A stretch of DNA of 64,000 bases from Solidesulfovibrio sp. (GCF_038562415.1 NZ_JBCFBA010000001.1:186001-250000); one strand, 5' to 3'. Positions 26,719 through 35,517 are shown, counted from the stretch's first letter. The notes: a model not told the origin generated them from the sequence alone. Translations and numbers: made by a program.

Positions 26719-26918
26719 TGGAGCGCGATCCTGACGTTCTGACCTCGCGCGATGAGATCATGCGTTGCCTGGGGATCGGGCGGCGTCTTTTCGACCGTTG
26801 GAAGACCGAGGGGATGCCAGTGACGCAGGAAGGCAACGCCTACCGGGGGTATCGGCCAACACTGATGGCCTGGTATGCTAGGAAGATGCAACAGGCGGTG
26901 GATGCTGACGAAACATGA
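26709..26918 (+). CDS. small excisionase/Nu1-like HTH protein
   Basis: A 69-residue DNA-binding protein. LTSRDEIMRCLGIGRRLFDR followed by a WKTEGMPV strand turn resembles the winged HTH of MerR/excisionase and of terminase small subunit Nu1. Position beside the large terminase makes a terminase accessory role as likely as an excisionase role. The ATG at 26709 lies inside the end of the previous gene after GGAGGGTGGG. Confidence 0.6.
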   Translation: MDLMERDPDVLTSRDEIMRCLGIGRRLFDRWKTEGMPVTQEGNAYRGYRPTLMAWYARKMQQAVDADET

Positions 26919-26949
26919 GTCCACGAAAAACTGTCAAGAAAAATATTCA

Positions 26950-27006
26950 GGTACTTTCCGGTACCCTACACGACCAATCTGGTACACTACCCGACCTTTC
27001 TGGTAC
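26950..27006. promoter_or_regulatory. helically phased GGTAC repeats before the lysis cassette
   Basis: GGTAC occurs at 26950, 26960, 26981 and 27002, spaced 10, 21 and 21 bp (about one and two helical turns). The last three share a longer context (CTGGTAC or CCGGTAC, then an A/C-rich tail such as CTACCCGACC). This 212-bp gap precedes the endolysin gene and may hold a late promoter control region. No strong -35/-10 pair was recognised. Confidence 0.45.
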
Positions 27007-27130
27007 ATCCCCCGGACGCCTCCCAAACCCGTGCTAGGCAAAAGCCTGCACGGCCGCCAACCCGTCACCATGCGCGCCTGACCCTCTCCTTTTAAGCTCG
27101 GACACGGCGGCCTTCCACAAGGAGGTCGCC

Positions 27131-27697
27131 ATGTCCGCTTTCCCTGCCCTCTCGAAAAACCAACTTCTGCAACTCGTTGATGAAGGCGTGCAGGCCTACG
27201 GCATCGTGCCGGCGGTAATCACCTGGGGGGTGATCCAGGTCGAATCCGGTGGCGATCTGTGGGCCTGGAACCCGGAACCGAAGTGGCGTTGGTTCTGGAA
27301 CGTGAGGACCAACAAGGCATTCCGGGCCGTAAGCGCGACCGAAATCGCTTCCGAGACACCTCCAGAGGACTTCCCTTCCCCCCGGAGCGGGGTGGACCCG
27401 GACGCCGAGTGGTGGGGGCAACAGGCCTCCTGGGGCCTCATGCAGATCATGGGGGCCGTGGCCCGGGAAAACGGCTTTGTCGGCCCCTTCCTCAACGCCC
27501 TTCATGATCCGGCCATCAATGTCCAGATCGGCTGCAAGGTCCTGGCCGGCTACGCCCGGCGCTACCTGGCCAAGTACGGCTGGGAGGGCGTGCTGCGCGC
27601 CTACAACGGCGGCCCCTATGCCGTCGTGCACAATACCAATCCCAAATACCCGGCCAAGGTCCGCGAAGTGCTCGGGGGGAGGTTTCCCGATGCGTAA
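27131..27697 (+). CDS. lytic transglycosylase (SLT domain) endolysin
   Basis: A 188-residue peptidoglycan-cleaving enzyme without signal peptide. The SLT family 1 pattern is present: catalytic Glu38 in IQVESGG, the SWGLMQIM motif near residue 101, and the AYNGG motif near residue 157. An insertion between the Glu motif and the GLMQ motif (residues ~45-95) is rich in Trp and Pro. GGAGG at 27121-27125 decides the start. It opens a compact lysis-type cassette and overlaps the next gene by 8 bp. Confidence 0.88.
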   Translation: MSAFPALSKNQLLQLVDEGVQAYGIVPAVITWGVIQVESGGDLWAWNPEPKWRWFWNVRTNKAFRAVSATEIASETPPEDFPSPRSGVDPDAEWWGQQASWGLMQIMGAVARENGFVGPFLNALHDPAINVQIGCKVLAGYARRYLAKYGWEGVLRAYNGGPYAVVHNTNPKYPAKVREVLGGRFPDA

Positions 27698-28229
27698 GCC
27701 CTTCCTGGAACGGCTGCGGCATTGCTGCAATCCGCTGCACCTCTTTTGCCGGCTCAAGGATGCCGGCTTCTCGGACGCCGGTGCCCGGCGGCTGAGCGCG
27801 GTCTGGGAGTGGGTCTACCGGCGGCCGCGCGTCGTCTTGGTGGCCCTGGCCACGGGGTTGGTGCTGGTGTCCTGTTCCCAGGTGCTGGCCGGGCATGACC
27901 AGCCTGAAAAGCACTACCAGACCATCTGGTGCGCGGAAAAAGGCGGCGTCGTGGAAACCAGGCCGCGTGCCGGGCTGCGGGTGGACTGCGAGACCGACAC
28001 TCACGCCGTGGAATTCGACTTCGCCCGAAAATGGGCGGAGGCCGTTGGCCAGGCCCTGGCCTACGGCGGGGCCACGGGTAAGCGGGCCGGGATCGTGCTG
28101 ATCCTGGAACGGGCCGAGGACGCGCGTTACCTGGACAAACTCCGCTTCACCATCGCCGCCGGCAATCTCCCCATCGATGTCTGGACCATGGGCGCGGGTG
28201 TGCCAGTCGGAGGCGGCGATGGGCGCTAA
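27690..28229 (+). CDS. membrane-anchored protein with possible PD-(D/E)XK nuclease-like core
   Basis: A 179-residue protein. A basic N-terminus and a hydrophobic stretch (VVLVALATGLVLVSCS, residues ~48-63, with a lipobox-like VSC) suggest an inner-membrane anchor or a lipoprotein. The globular part has VDCETDTHAVEFDFARKWAE near residues 95-115 and a late IVLILERAED strand. The D-x(n)-ExD...KW...GQ pattern and alternating strands recall restriction-endonuclease folds. This is inferred from pattern alone. It overlaps both the endolysin and the next gene, so it belongs to the lysis cassette. Confidence 0.55.
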   Translation: MRKPFLERLRHCCNPLHLFCRLKDAGFSDAGARRLSAVWEWVYRRPRVVLVALATGLVLVSCSQVLAGHDQPEKHYQTIWCAEKGGVVETRPRAGLRVDCETDTHAVEFDFARKWAEAVGQALAYGGATGKRAGIVLILERAEDARYLDKLRFTIAAGNLPIDVWTMGAGVPVGGGDGR

Positions 28230-28545
28230 GGACGTGCTGGCGGCCTACGCCAAATCCAAGACGCAGTACGGGGGCACGGGCCTGTACCTGCTCTCCCTCT
28301 GGAACATCGTTGCTTCCGGTGGCTCCCATTCCTTCAAATTCAGCATGGATGAGACCGTCATCTTTTCCACTGTGCTCAACATGTCAGGCCTGCTGGCCGC
28401 CTTGGCCACGGCCCTTTACGGCCTGCTGCTGTACGGCCGGGGAACGGCCAAGGGTCCCCTTGTCGCCGCCGCCCTGCGCCAGGCGGCGGATTGCCTCGAA
28501 CCCAAACCCGAGGCCCAGGCCCCGGAGCAAGGAGCCAAGTCATGA
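28219..28545 (+). CDS. holin-like membrane protein
   Basis: A 108-residue protein with two hydrophobic segments (residues ~22-40 and ~57-80) and a charged, proline-rich C-terminal tail. Its size, topology and place between an endolysin and a lipoprotein fit a class II holin that opens the inner membrane for the endolysin. The ATG at 28219 has GGAGG just ahead and overlaps the previous stop; its own stop overlaps the next start (ATGA). The role is not shown directly. Confidence 0.6.
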   Translation: MGAKDVLAAYAKSKTQYGGTGLYLLSLWNIVASGGSHSFKFSMDETVIFSTVLNMSGLLAALATALYGLLLYGRGTAKGPLVAAALRQAADCLEPKPEAQAPEQGAKS

Positions 28546-28790
28546 AAGCCCTGATCGTGGCCGTTTTCCTGTGCATCGCCCTGGGCGGCTGTGCCGGCCT
28601 GGGCACGGTGTCTTCCGATGCGTTGGAAAAGCAGGCGGCCGGCGTGGTCGCGGCCCTGGACGCATTGCCCCCGGTTCCGGCCGATGCCGCGACCCAGGCC
28701 CAGCTGGACGGGTGGAAGACCTGGCTGGCCTACCTGGCCAAGGCCGGTTCCGCCGTGGCCGGCGCCGCCCTCAAGGCACGGGGGTTGTGA
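28542..28790 (+). CDS. small lipoprotein, candidate o-spanin (Rz1-like)
   Basis: An 82-residue product with a signal peptide ending in the lipobox LGGC (Cys17), then a short helical, alanine-rich domain (residues 25-80). Rz1-type spanins are small outer-membrane lipoproteins made in lysis cassettes, though they are usually proline-rich. Its start overlaps the holin stop by 4 bases. Absence of a clear Rz partner leaves the role uncertain. Confidence 0.6.
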   Translation: MKALIVAVFLCIALGGCAGLGTVSSDALEKQAAGVVAALDALPPVPADAATQAQLDGWKTWLAYLAKAGSAVAGAALKARGL

Positions 28791-28792
28791 CC

Positions 28793-29677
28793 ATGCGCAT
28801 CCTGAGCATTGACGGCGGCGGCATCCGGGGCCTGCTTCCGGCCCTGGTGCTGGCCGAATTCGAGACCAGGACGGGGCGGTCCGTCGCCAAATTCTTCGAT
28901 TTGATCGCTGGCACCAGCACGGGCGGCATCCTGGCCCTGGGCCTGGCGGCCGGCATCCCGGCCATGCGCCTGGCCGAGTTCTACCTGGAGCGGGGACCGG
29001 CGATTTTTTCGCGGTCCCTCGGGAAGCGCGTGACCTCGCTTGGGGGGCTTGCGGACGAGCTGTACGACGCCGGGGAACTGGAAGTGGCCTTGGCCGATGT
29101 CTTCGGCGATCGCCTGCTGTCCTCGGTGGAAACACGCGCCCTGGCCGTGGCCTTCGATATCGAGGCCCGGGAACGGGTGCTGTTTCGTTCCTGGGCCGGC
29201 GAGGACTACCGGCTGGCCGATGTGGGGCGGGCGACCTCGGCCGCGCCGGTCTATTTCGAGCCCTTTCCCATCCGCAGCCAGTCCGGCCAGGTCCGACCCT
29301 GCATCGACGGCGGCATGGTGGCCAACAACCCGTCGCTTTTGGCCTTCACCGAGGCCGAAGGCCCGCATTACCTCGTGTCCATGGGGACCGGCCGGCGTGA
29401 CAGGCCGATCCTGTATGCCGACGCCCGTGATTTTGGCGCGGCGCAATGGACGTCCCATTTGATCGACATCGTCTTCAGCGGCCAGGCCGAGGAGGCGCAC
29501 CTGGCCTGCCGCGCCTGGCTTGGCGGCAACTATGTCCGGTTGCAGGCCGATCTGCCCGAGGAAGTGGCCATGGACGCCACGGACGCCCGGGCCTTCGCCG
29601 TGCTCAAGCAGGCGGCCAAGCGGTTGGCGGATTCTCCGGAAGCCGTGCGGGCGCTGGAACTGGCGGGGGCAGCGTGA
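28793..29677 (+). CDS. patatin-like phospholipase
   Basis: A 294-residue lipid acyl hydrolase. The oxyanion-hole motif SIDGGGIRG is at residues ~4-12, the nucleophile motif GTSTG places Ser near residue 42, and the DGG motif with the catalytic Asp lies near residue 172 (CIDGGMVANNP). It has no signal peptide. The architecture resembles single-domain bacterial patatins, including those used as CBASS effectors (CapV); no cyclase gene is next to it. It is embedded in the lysis cassette, with a GTGA overlap to the next gene, suggesting a membrane-attack or lysis role. This is unusual in phages. Confidence 0.88.
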   Translation: MRILSIDGGGIRGLLPALVLAEFETRTGRSVAKFFDLIAGTSTGGILALGLAAGIPAMRLAEFYLERGPAIFSRSLGKRVTSLGGLADELYDAGELEVALADVFGDRLLSSVETRALAVAFDIEARERVLFRSWAGEDYRLADVGRATSAAPVYFEPFPIRSQSGQVRPCIDGGMVANNPSLLAFTEAEGPHYLVSMGTGRRDRPILYADARDFGAAQWTSHLIDIVFSGQAEEAHLACRAWLGGNYVRLQADLPEEVAMDATDARAFAVLKQAAKRLADSPEAVRALELAGAA

Positions 29678-29922
29678 ATAAGGAGGATGTGCAGGATTGG
29701 GTTCGTGAGGCCGTCGGCGAAGCTGTGGCCGAGGCACTGCGGGCGGCCAATATCGTGGATGGCCCGACCCATCTGCGGCATCACCAATTCATTGAGGATT
29801 TCTACTGCACCTATGGCCAGGTCAAGAAGGCAGGCATCACCGCTGTTGTCACGATATTGGTAACCGGATTGATCGCGCTGCTTGTCCTTGGTTTTACGCA
29901 TTGGTCCGGGAAAGGGGCGTGA
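29674..29922 (+). CDS. small membrane protein, second holin candidate
   Basis: An 82-residue protein that starts at a GTG overlapping the patatin stop. The N-terminal ~50 residues are soluble and helical. A single hydrophobic helix (AVVTILVTGLIALLVLGFTH, residues ~57-76) sits near the C-terminus. One membrane helix with the soluble part at the other end is seen in class III holins and in antiholins. No motif allows a firm call. Confidence 0.5.
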   Translation: MNKEDVQDWVREAVGEAVAEALRAANIVDGPTHLRHHQFIEDFYCTYGQVKKAGITAVVTILVTGLIALLVLGFTHWSGKGA

Positions 29923-29924
29923 AC

Positions 29925-30320
29925 ATGGCCGAAGACGAAACCTTTGAAACAACGGCAGAGCACTTCGCCATGTTCGAGGAAGAAGTGGCCTTGTGGATTG
30001 AACGCTTCGGACTCAAGAGCTGGCAACTTTTCATTGAGCATGTCGATTGTGGCGACCTGGGGACCCGGGCGAGGGTCCATTGGAGCCTTGGACAGCGTCA
30101 AGCGAAAATCAAACTCAATAAGGTCTGTAATTCGGCAGCCTCGGAAACGAACGTCCGCGTGGCTGCCTTTCACGAGGTCTGTGAACTCTTCTTCTCGGAT
30201 CTGACCAGCGAACTGTGGTTGACGCGCTCCGACGCGTTTGTGGACGCGCTGACGCACGGGCTCATTCGGACGCTCGAAAATGTCGTCTGGTGGCCGGACT
30301 GGAAGGCGAGGAAACGCTGA
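29925..30320 (+). CDS. phage protein with metal-binding HExxE-like motif
   Basis: A 131-residue soluble protein. AAFHEVCELFF (His83, Glu84, Glu87) followed later by a His in ALTHGLIRT recalls a small zinc-metallopeptidase-like arrangement often seen in uncharacterised phage proteins near the portal. No third ligand can be assigned with confidence. Its stop overlaps the portal start (TGATG). Confidence 0.5.
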   Translation: MAEDETFETTAEHFAMFEEEVALWIERFGLKSWQLFIEHVDCGDLGTRARVHWSLGQRQAKIKLNKVCNSAASETNVRVAAFHEVCELFFSDLTSELWLTRSDAFVDALTHGLIRTLENVVWWPDWKARKR

Positions 30321-32377
30321 TGCCCGGCTTGCTGCTCGTCAAATCCAACGCCGAGCTCGAGGCCGAGGAGCGCGCGGAAGCGTTGCAACGGGTGCAATCC
30401 CGGCGCGACCTGTTCCAAAGCAACCTGGCCTCGCATATCCAGTCCTGTTGGCAAGCGGCGCGGCAAGCCAAGGAGGAAGTGCAACAGCGGATGCTGCGCG
30501 CCCTGCGCCAGCGGACCGGCCTCTACGAACCCGACAAGCTGGCCGCCATCCAGGAGGAGGGCGGGCCGCTCGTGTTCATGATGCTCACGGACGAGAAATG
30601 CACGGCCGCCGAAGCCTGGCTGGAAGACATCCTGCTCGTGGCCGGGGAAAAGCCCTGGGCCGTGCGTCCCACCAAGGTCCCGGACCTTTCCCCGGACCAG
30701 CAAACCAGGATCGTCGGTCAGGTGGAGCTCGAGGTCCTCCAGGGGCTGCAGGCCGGCATGGCCGTCACCCGCGAGGACATCCAGGCCCGGGCCAAAGAGT
30801 TGCAAGCCGAGTTCGAACAGGCCTTGCGGGCCGAAGCCGAACGGCTGGCCGGGCGCATGGAATACCACATCGAAGACCTGTTCCAGGAAGGCGGCTGGTA
30901 CGCGGCCCTGCGCGAGGCCATCCAGGACATCGTCACCTTTCCCGCCGGTTTCATCAAAGGCCCTGTCATTCGCCGTCGCCGGGCCCTGACCTGGGGCCGC
31001 GACGCCGCGGGCGATTCGGTGCCCGTGGTGTCGTGGGTGCTGCGGCCGGAATGGGAATGCGTTTCGCCCTTCGACATCTATCCGTCGCCGTCCGCCAAGG
31101 GGCTCGACGACGGCGATCTGTGCGAGCTGGTGCGCATGACGCCCGGCGAGCTCCATGCCCTCATCGGCGTGGAAGGCTACGACGAAGCGGCCATCCGCCA
31201 GGTCCTCGAGGACGGCGGCGGCCGGGTATCGTCCTGGCTCTGGGACAGGCAAAGCGAGCGGGCCCGGTTGGAGGACAGGCCTCAGGAATGGGCCGATCCC
31301 AAGGGAAAGATCGAAGCCCTGAACTACTGGGGGCAAATCCAGGGGCAGTTGCTGCTCGACTGGGGCATCGACCCGTCCGAGGTCGATGATCCCGAAGCCC
31401 AGTACCAGTGCGAGGCCTGGCAGATCGGGCCATGGACCATCAAGGCCCAGGTCAACCCGCATCCCCTCGGCAAGGTTCCCTACCACAAGGCCAGCTTCCG
31501 CAATAAGCCCGGGAGCTTCTGGGGCATCGGCGTGCCGGAGATCATCACCGACTGCCAGGACATGTGCAACGCCTCGGCGCGTAACCTGGCCGCCAACATG
31601 GCCATCACCAGCGGCCCGCAAGTCGGGGTGGACCTCGATCAGGTCGATCCCACCACCAACATCCGGAAAATCTACCCGTGGAAGGTCTGGCCGTTCAAAG
31701 GCAACCGGGCCAAGGCCGGCGGCGCGCCCATAAGCTTCTACCAGGCGTCGAGCAATATCGACCAGCTCATGAAGGCCTACGACAAGTTCAGCCTGGAAGC
31801 GGACACGAAGACCGGCATTCCCAAATACATCTACGGCTCCGGCCAGACCTCCGGCGTGCTCAATACGGCCTCCGGGTTCTCCATGATGGTCAACAACGCC
31901 ACCAAGGGCATCAAGCGGGTGGTGGGCAACATCGACACCGGCGTCACCAAGCCTTCCGTTACCGAGGCCTGGGTGTTCGTCATGCTCTACGACCCCGATC
32001 CCTCCATCAAGGGCGATGTGGAAATCGTGGCCCTGGGTTCCAGCGCCATGATGGTCAAGGAACAGCAGCAGCTGCGACGAAACGAGTTCATGCAGACCAC
32101 GTCCAACCCCGTGGACCTGCAGATCATGGGCATGAAGGGCCGGGCCCAGTTGCTGCGCGAATCGCTCAAAAGCCTGGATTTCACGCCCGACAAGATCGTT
32201 CCGAGCGAAGAGGAGCTGCAACGGCTCGAACAGGCCCAGCAGCAGGCGGCGCAAAACCAGATGCAGATGGGCCAGCTTGGCGGCCAGCCGGCCCCGGCCC
32301 GCCAGGGTACGCCCATGCTGCCCGATGGCTCCGCCGCCGGCGGCGACGGCGCCAACCTCATGAGGATGCGGACATGA
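30320..32377 (+). CDS. phage portal (head-tail connector) protein
   Basis: A 685-residue dodecamer-type portal at the unique capsid vertex. The length and the order terminase-portal-scaffold-capsid fit podovirus portals of the P22/T7-like class. The N-terminal ~120 residues are helical and highly charged. The central region contains the portal-type stretch EFVSP-like 'WECVSPFDIYPSPSAKG' near residue 255 and GSFWGIGVPEIITDCQD near residue 395. The C-terminal ~60 residues are Gln-rich helices (QQQAAQNQMQMGQ), as in a barrel. The next gene starts at the overlapping ATGA. Confidence 0.85.
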   Translation: MPGLLLVKSNAELEAEERAEALQRVQSRRDLFQSNLASHIQSCWQAARQAKEEVQQRMLRALRQRTGLYEPDKLAAIQEEGGPLVFMMLTDEKCTAAEAWLEDILLVAGEKPWAVRPTKVPDLSPDQQTRIVGQVELEVLQGLQAGMAVTREDIQARAKELQAEFEQALRAEAERLAGRMEYHIEDLFQEGGWYAALREAIQDIVTFPAGFIKGPVIRRRRALTWGRDAAGDSVPVVSWVLRPEWECVSPFDIYPSPSAKGLDDGDLCELVRMTPGELHALIGVEGYDEAAIRQVLEDGGGRVSSWLWDRQSERARLEDRPQEWADPKGKIEALNYWGQIQGQLLLDWGIDPSEVDDPEAQYQCEAWQIGPWTIKAQVNPHPLGKVPYHKASFRNKPGSFWGIGVPEIITDCQDMCNASARNLAANMAITSGPQVGVDLDQVDPTTNIRKIYPWKVWPFKGNRAKAGGAPISFYQASSNIDQLMKAYDKFSLEADTKTGIPKYIYGSGQTSGVLNTASGFSMMVNNATKGIKRVVGNIDTGVTKPSVTEAWVFVMLYDPDPSIKGDVEIVALGSSAMMVKEQQQLRRNEFMQTTSNPVDLQIMGMKGRAQLLRESLKSLDFTPDKIVPSEEELQRLEQAQQQAAQNQMQMGQLGGQPAPARQGTPMLPDGSAAGGDGANLMRMRT

Positions 32378-32631
32378 TCGAACTGCCCGAAGGCAAGGAA
32401 CGCGATGCCCTGGCCTTGCTGGCCGTGAACCCGCATTGGCGGGCCGTCATCCGGCCATGGCTCGCGCGATGCCTCGAGGTCACGGAGCAGGGGCTTCGCC
32501 TGGAAGAGGATCTTGTCCAACTGCGCTGGCGCCAGGCCGAGGCGCGTCAGCTGCGGGAACTGCTCGAGGTGATCGACCAGGCTCCCGAGAACCTACAAGC
32601 CCGCAAGGCCGGCCGCTATCCCATCGGGTAA
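32374..32631 (+). CDS. small helical phage protein
   Basis: An 85-residue protein between portal and scaffold. It is charged, mostly helical, and shows no motif. The start overlaps the portal stop by 4 bases (ATGA). Position suggests a head-assembly accessory role, which is inferred. Confidence 0.6.
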   Translation: MIELPEGKERDALALLAVNPHWRAVIRPWLARCLEVTEQGLRLEEDLVQLRWRQAEARQLRELLEVIDQAPENLQARKAGRYPIG

Positions 32632-32761
32632 TGGGGCCGGCATCGTCTCAACGCCGAAGACCGTGAAGCCGGCTCGGCACAACCGCGAAGACCGCCGGGT
32701 TGCCCGGGAAGACCGCTTGGACGGCTCCCAGGCCACAGCGGCAGGCTCGTCGGAGGCAGTC

Positions 32762-33727
32762 ATGGAGTTACCGAAGCAGGCCAGAGAGGCAGGGGAACGC
32801 GCCGATGCGCTTATCGGCGCGATGCGGGACGGAAAGACCCCGGGCGATGATCCCGGCGAGGCTTCCGACAAGGGGCAGGCGGCGCCCGAGGAACACGAGG
32901 CCAGAGACCCCGGCCATCCCTCGGAGCCAACCGAGGAGGGCTGGAAGACCCGGTTCCACGTGCTCCAGGGGAAATACGACGCCGAAGTGCCCAACCTGCA
33001 ACGCCAGCTTCGGGACCTCGAGGCGCGCTATGCCGGCCTGTTGGCGGAACACAGCGCGCTGCAGCGGGATGCGGCCGGGAACAAGAGGGCCGAGGCCGAT
33101 CCCCAGGGGATGGCCAAGGCCCTCGATCCCGACGCGTTCGGCGACTACGGCGAAGAGTTCCAGAACCTTGTGAAGGAGTTCCAGCGGGCGACCGGCGAAC
33201 TGGCCGCGGCCAAGGACAAGATCGCCGCCCTCGAAGGGCGTGTCGGCGACGTTTCCCAGCAACAGGCCAGTACCGCCGCGCAGACCTTCGTGAGCCAGCT
33301 CGATGCCAAGTTGCCGTCCTGGCGTGAATGGAACGACGATCCGCGCTGGCATGACTGGCTGCTCAAAAGCGACCGGGCCACCGGCATCGTGCGCCAGGCC
33401 ATCCTGGAGCGGGCCGAGAAGGCCCACGACGTGGAACGGATCAAGGAGCTCTTCACCCTGTGGCGCGAAAGCCTCAGCGAGGCCGCGCCAGACAAAGGCA
33501 AAGGTGGGGCCAACGCTCCCGACAAGCGTCTGGAACGCCTGGTCACGCCGGGAAAAGCCGCTGGTTCGCCTTCCCCCGGGAAGGCGGAGCGGGTTTGGTC
33601 TTCCGGTGAGATCAAGGAGTTCTACCGCAAAAAGGCCGGCGGCCTCTACGCCGGCCGCGAGGAAGAAGCGAAAGCCCTTGAGGAAGATATCCTATTGGCC
33701 TCCAAGGAAGGGCGGGTCAGGCGTTGA
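32762..33727 (+). CDS. capsid scaffolding protein
   Basis: A 321-residue acidic, highly helical protein preceding the capsid gene, as expected for a scaffold. Residues ~75-195 form coiled-coil (LQRQLRDLEARYAGLLAEHS...). The C-terminus is positively charged and helical (EIKEFYRKKAGG), like the coat-binding helix of phage scaffolds. The ATG at 32762 was chosen for GGAGG about 6 bp upstream; a frame starting at 32663 adds 33 low-complexity residues. Confidence 0.8.
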   Translation: MELPKQAREAGERADALIGAMRDGKTPGDDPGEASDKGQAAPEEHEARDPGHPSEPTEEGWKTRFHVLQGKYDAEVPNLQRQLRDLEARYAGLLAEHSALQRDAAGNKRAEADPQGMAKALDPDAFGDYGEEFQNLVKEFQRATGELAAAKDKIAALEGRVGDVSQQQASTAAQTFVSQLDAKLPSWREWNDDPRWHDWLLKSDRATGIVRQAILERAEKAHDVERIKELFTLWRESLSEAAPDKGKGGANAPDKRLERLVTPGKAAGSPSPGKAERVWSSGEIKEFYRKKAGGLYAGREEEAKALEEDILLASKEGRVRR

Positions 33728-33765
33728 CCCCGGCCATGCCCCCTTGAGGCATGGAGAGCAAGACT

Positions 33766-34704
33766 ATGGCCTATCCCAGCGCAAGCGGCACGCCGTCCAT
33801 GTCCGGGACCTATACCCCGGAAATATGGTCGGGCAAGTTGTTGGAGAAGTTCTACGGCGCCACGGTGCTCGCCTTCATCGCCAACACGGACTACGAAGGC
33901 GAGATCAAGGACTCCGGCGACACGGTCTGGATTCGGACCCTGCCGGACATGATCATCCGGGACTACATCAAGGGGCAACCGCTGATCGCGGACAGCCCCG
34001 AGCCGGAGAAGAAGGCTCTGCTCATCAACAAGGGCCTGTACTACAACGTGGCCATCAGCGACGTCGACGCCAAGCAGTCCGATATCGCCTTCATGGACAA
34101 ATGGGGCGCCGATGCCAGCCAGCGCATCAAGCTCCGCCAGGACACCGTGATCCTGGCCGACATCTACGCCGACGCGGGCGTGGACAATGCCGGCACCACG
34201 GCGGGGAAGATATCCGGCAACATCAACCTGGGCACCACCGGCGCGCCCCTCGCCCTGGCCAACGTCGCGTCCGCCGGCGTGGCGGCCATCGTGGACAAGG
34301 TCGTGGAGTGCGGCCAGGTGCTCGACGAGCAGGACCGGCCCGACGAGGACCGCTGGATAGTGCTGCCGGCCTGGGCCTGTACCCGGATCAAGACCAGCGA
34401 GCTCAAGGATGCCTCCATGACCGGCGACGGCAAGAGCACCTTGCGCAGCGGCCGCATCGGCATGATCGATCGCTGGACCATCTATTCCAGCAACAGCCTG
34501 CCCTACGTCACGGACGGCGGGGCCCGGTCGTTTCACTGCCCCTTCGGGCACAAGTCCGCCCTGACGTACGCCTCCCAGTTCGTCAAAAACGAGGTCCTCA
34601 AGAACCCCAACGACTTTGGCGATCTGATGCGCGGCCTCCACGTCTTCGGCTGGGAAGTCATCAATCCCGATTCCATGGGCGTGCTCTACGCCAAGGCGGC
34701 GTAA
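33766..34704 (+). CDS. major capsid protein
   Basis: A 312-residue HK97-fold-type coat protein, placed after the scaffold. The N-terminal arm is followed by a P-loop-free alpha/beta body. Late segments WIVLPAWACTRIKTSEL and GWEVINPDSMGVLYAKAA resemble the C-terminal region of phage P22/BPP-1-like coat proteins. ATG at 33766 follows GGAG; a start at 33751 adds five residues. No protease gene precedes it, so coat processing is not indicated. Confidence 0.85.
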   Translation: MAYPSASGTPSMSGTYTPEIWSGKLLEKFYGATVLAFIANTDYEGEIKDSGDTVWIRTLPDMIIRDYIKGQPLIADSPEPEKKALLINKGLYYNVAISDVDAKQSDIAFMDKWGADASQRIKLRQDTVILADIYADAGVDNAGTTAGKISGNINLGTTGAPLALANVASAGVAAIVDKVVECGQVLDEQDRPDEDRWIVLPAWACTRIKTSELKDASMTGDGKSTLRSGRIGMIDRWTIYSSNSLPYVTDGGARSFHCPFGHKSALTYASQFVKNEVLKNPNDFGDLMRGLHVFGWEVINPDSMGVLYAKAA

Positions 34705-34757
34705 CACCGTAAACGGCCCGGCGGGGTTGCGGCCCCGCCGGCCACGGAGAACACAGC

Positions 34758-35195
34758 ATGGCTACCTATGATCTGACCACGGGCGGCAACGGCGCGCTGC
34801 CCGTGACCAAACTCAACCGCCATTTCGTCATCGACAAGACGCTGGATTGTTCCAAGCGGAACCTGGCGGCCGGCGACGTGGCCCAGTTGCTCAACATCCC
34901 GGCCAAAACAACGGTGAAATGCCTGTTTTACGAGGTTCTCACCCCGGAGGGCGCGGCCGTGACCTTTACCGCCGGCGACGGCGCCGATCCGGACGGCTTC
35001 CTGGCCGGCATCAACGGCAACGCGGCCGGCTCCGGCGTCACGTCTCTGGCCCTGACCGAGGGCACGCCCAATACCGTGAGTGGCTATTCGGCCGGCAAAT
35101 ACTACGCCGCCGCCGACACCATCGACCTGGTCAGCGGCGGCACGGCCACGAAATGCGTGATCCGCATCGCGGCCGAGGTCGTCACGTTCGCCTAA
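34758..35195 (+). CDS. phage structural protein, possible capsid decoration or fibre
   Basis: A 145-residue protein following the coat gene. It is rich in beta-forming Thr/Gly/Ala, has no cysteine-rich motif and is soluble. The sequence (for example FTAGDGADPDGFLAGINGNA) resembles small capsid-decorating or head proteins. The function is inferred from position only. GGAG-type leader sequence precedes the ATG. Confidence 0.6.
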   Translation: MATYDLTTGGNGALPVTKLNRHFVIDKTLDCSKRNLAAGDVAQLLNIPAKTTVKCLFYEVLTPEGAAVTFTAGDGADPDGFLAGINGNAAGSGVTSLALTEGTPNTVSGYSAGKYYAAADTIDLVSGGTATKCVIRIAAEVVTFA

Positions 35196-35205
35196 GGAGC
35201 ACACC

Positions 35206-35517
35206 ATGCCGGATTACCTTCTGCAGACCACCACGGGGCGGACGTACCCCTGGACGGCGGCCCTGGCCGGCCGCAAGGACATGGTCCCCTGCAACGAAGC
35301 CGGGGAATTGAACCTCAAGGCAGCCAATGTCGGCGGCGGCCCCAGGCCGGTGGAAATACCCGAGCGCGCCGAGGGCGTTCCCCTTCTGGACTTCCTCAAG
35401 GGGCTCACCAACCGGCAAATCGCCGAATACATGTTGGCCAAGTACGAGGTGGTGATCGAGGCGGGCAAGAAGGACGACATGATCGCCAAGGCCCTCGAGG
35501 CCGTGGGTGAGGCATGA
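35206..35517 (+). CDS. small phage protein, head or adaptor region
   Basis: A 103-residue soluble protein between the capsid-region gene and the adaptor genes. The first half has beta-like strands; the second (LTNRQIAEYMLAKYEVVI) is helical. No motif was recognised. Its last codons overlap the next start by 4 bases. Role unknown. Confidence 0.6.
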   Translation: MPDYLLQTTTGRTYPWTAALAGRKDMVPCNEAGELNLKAANVGGGPRPVEIPERAEGVPLLDFLKGLTNRQIAEYMLAKYEVVIEAGKKDDMIAKALEAVGEA

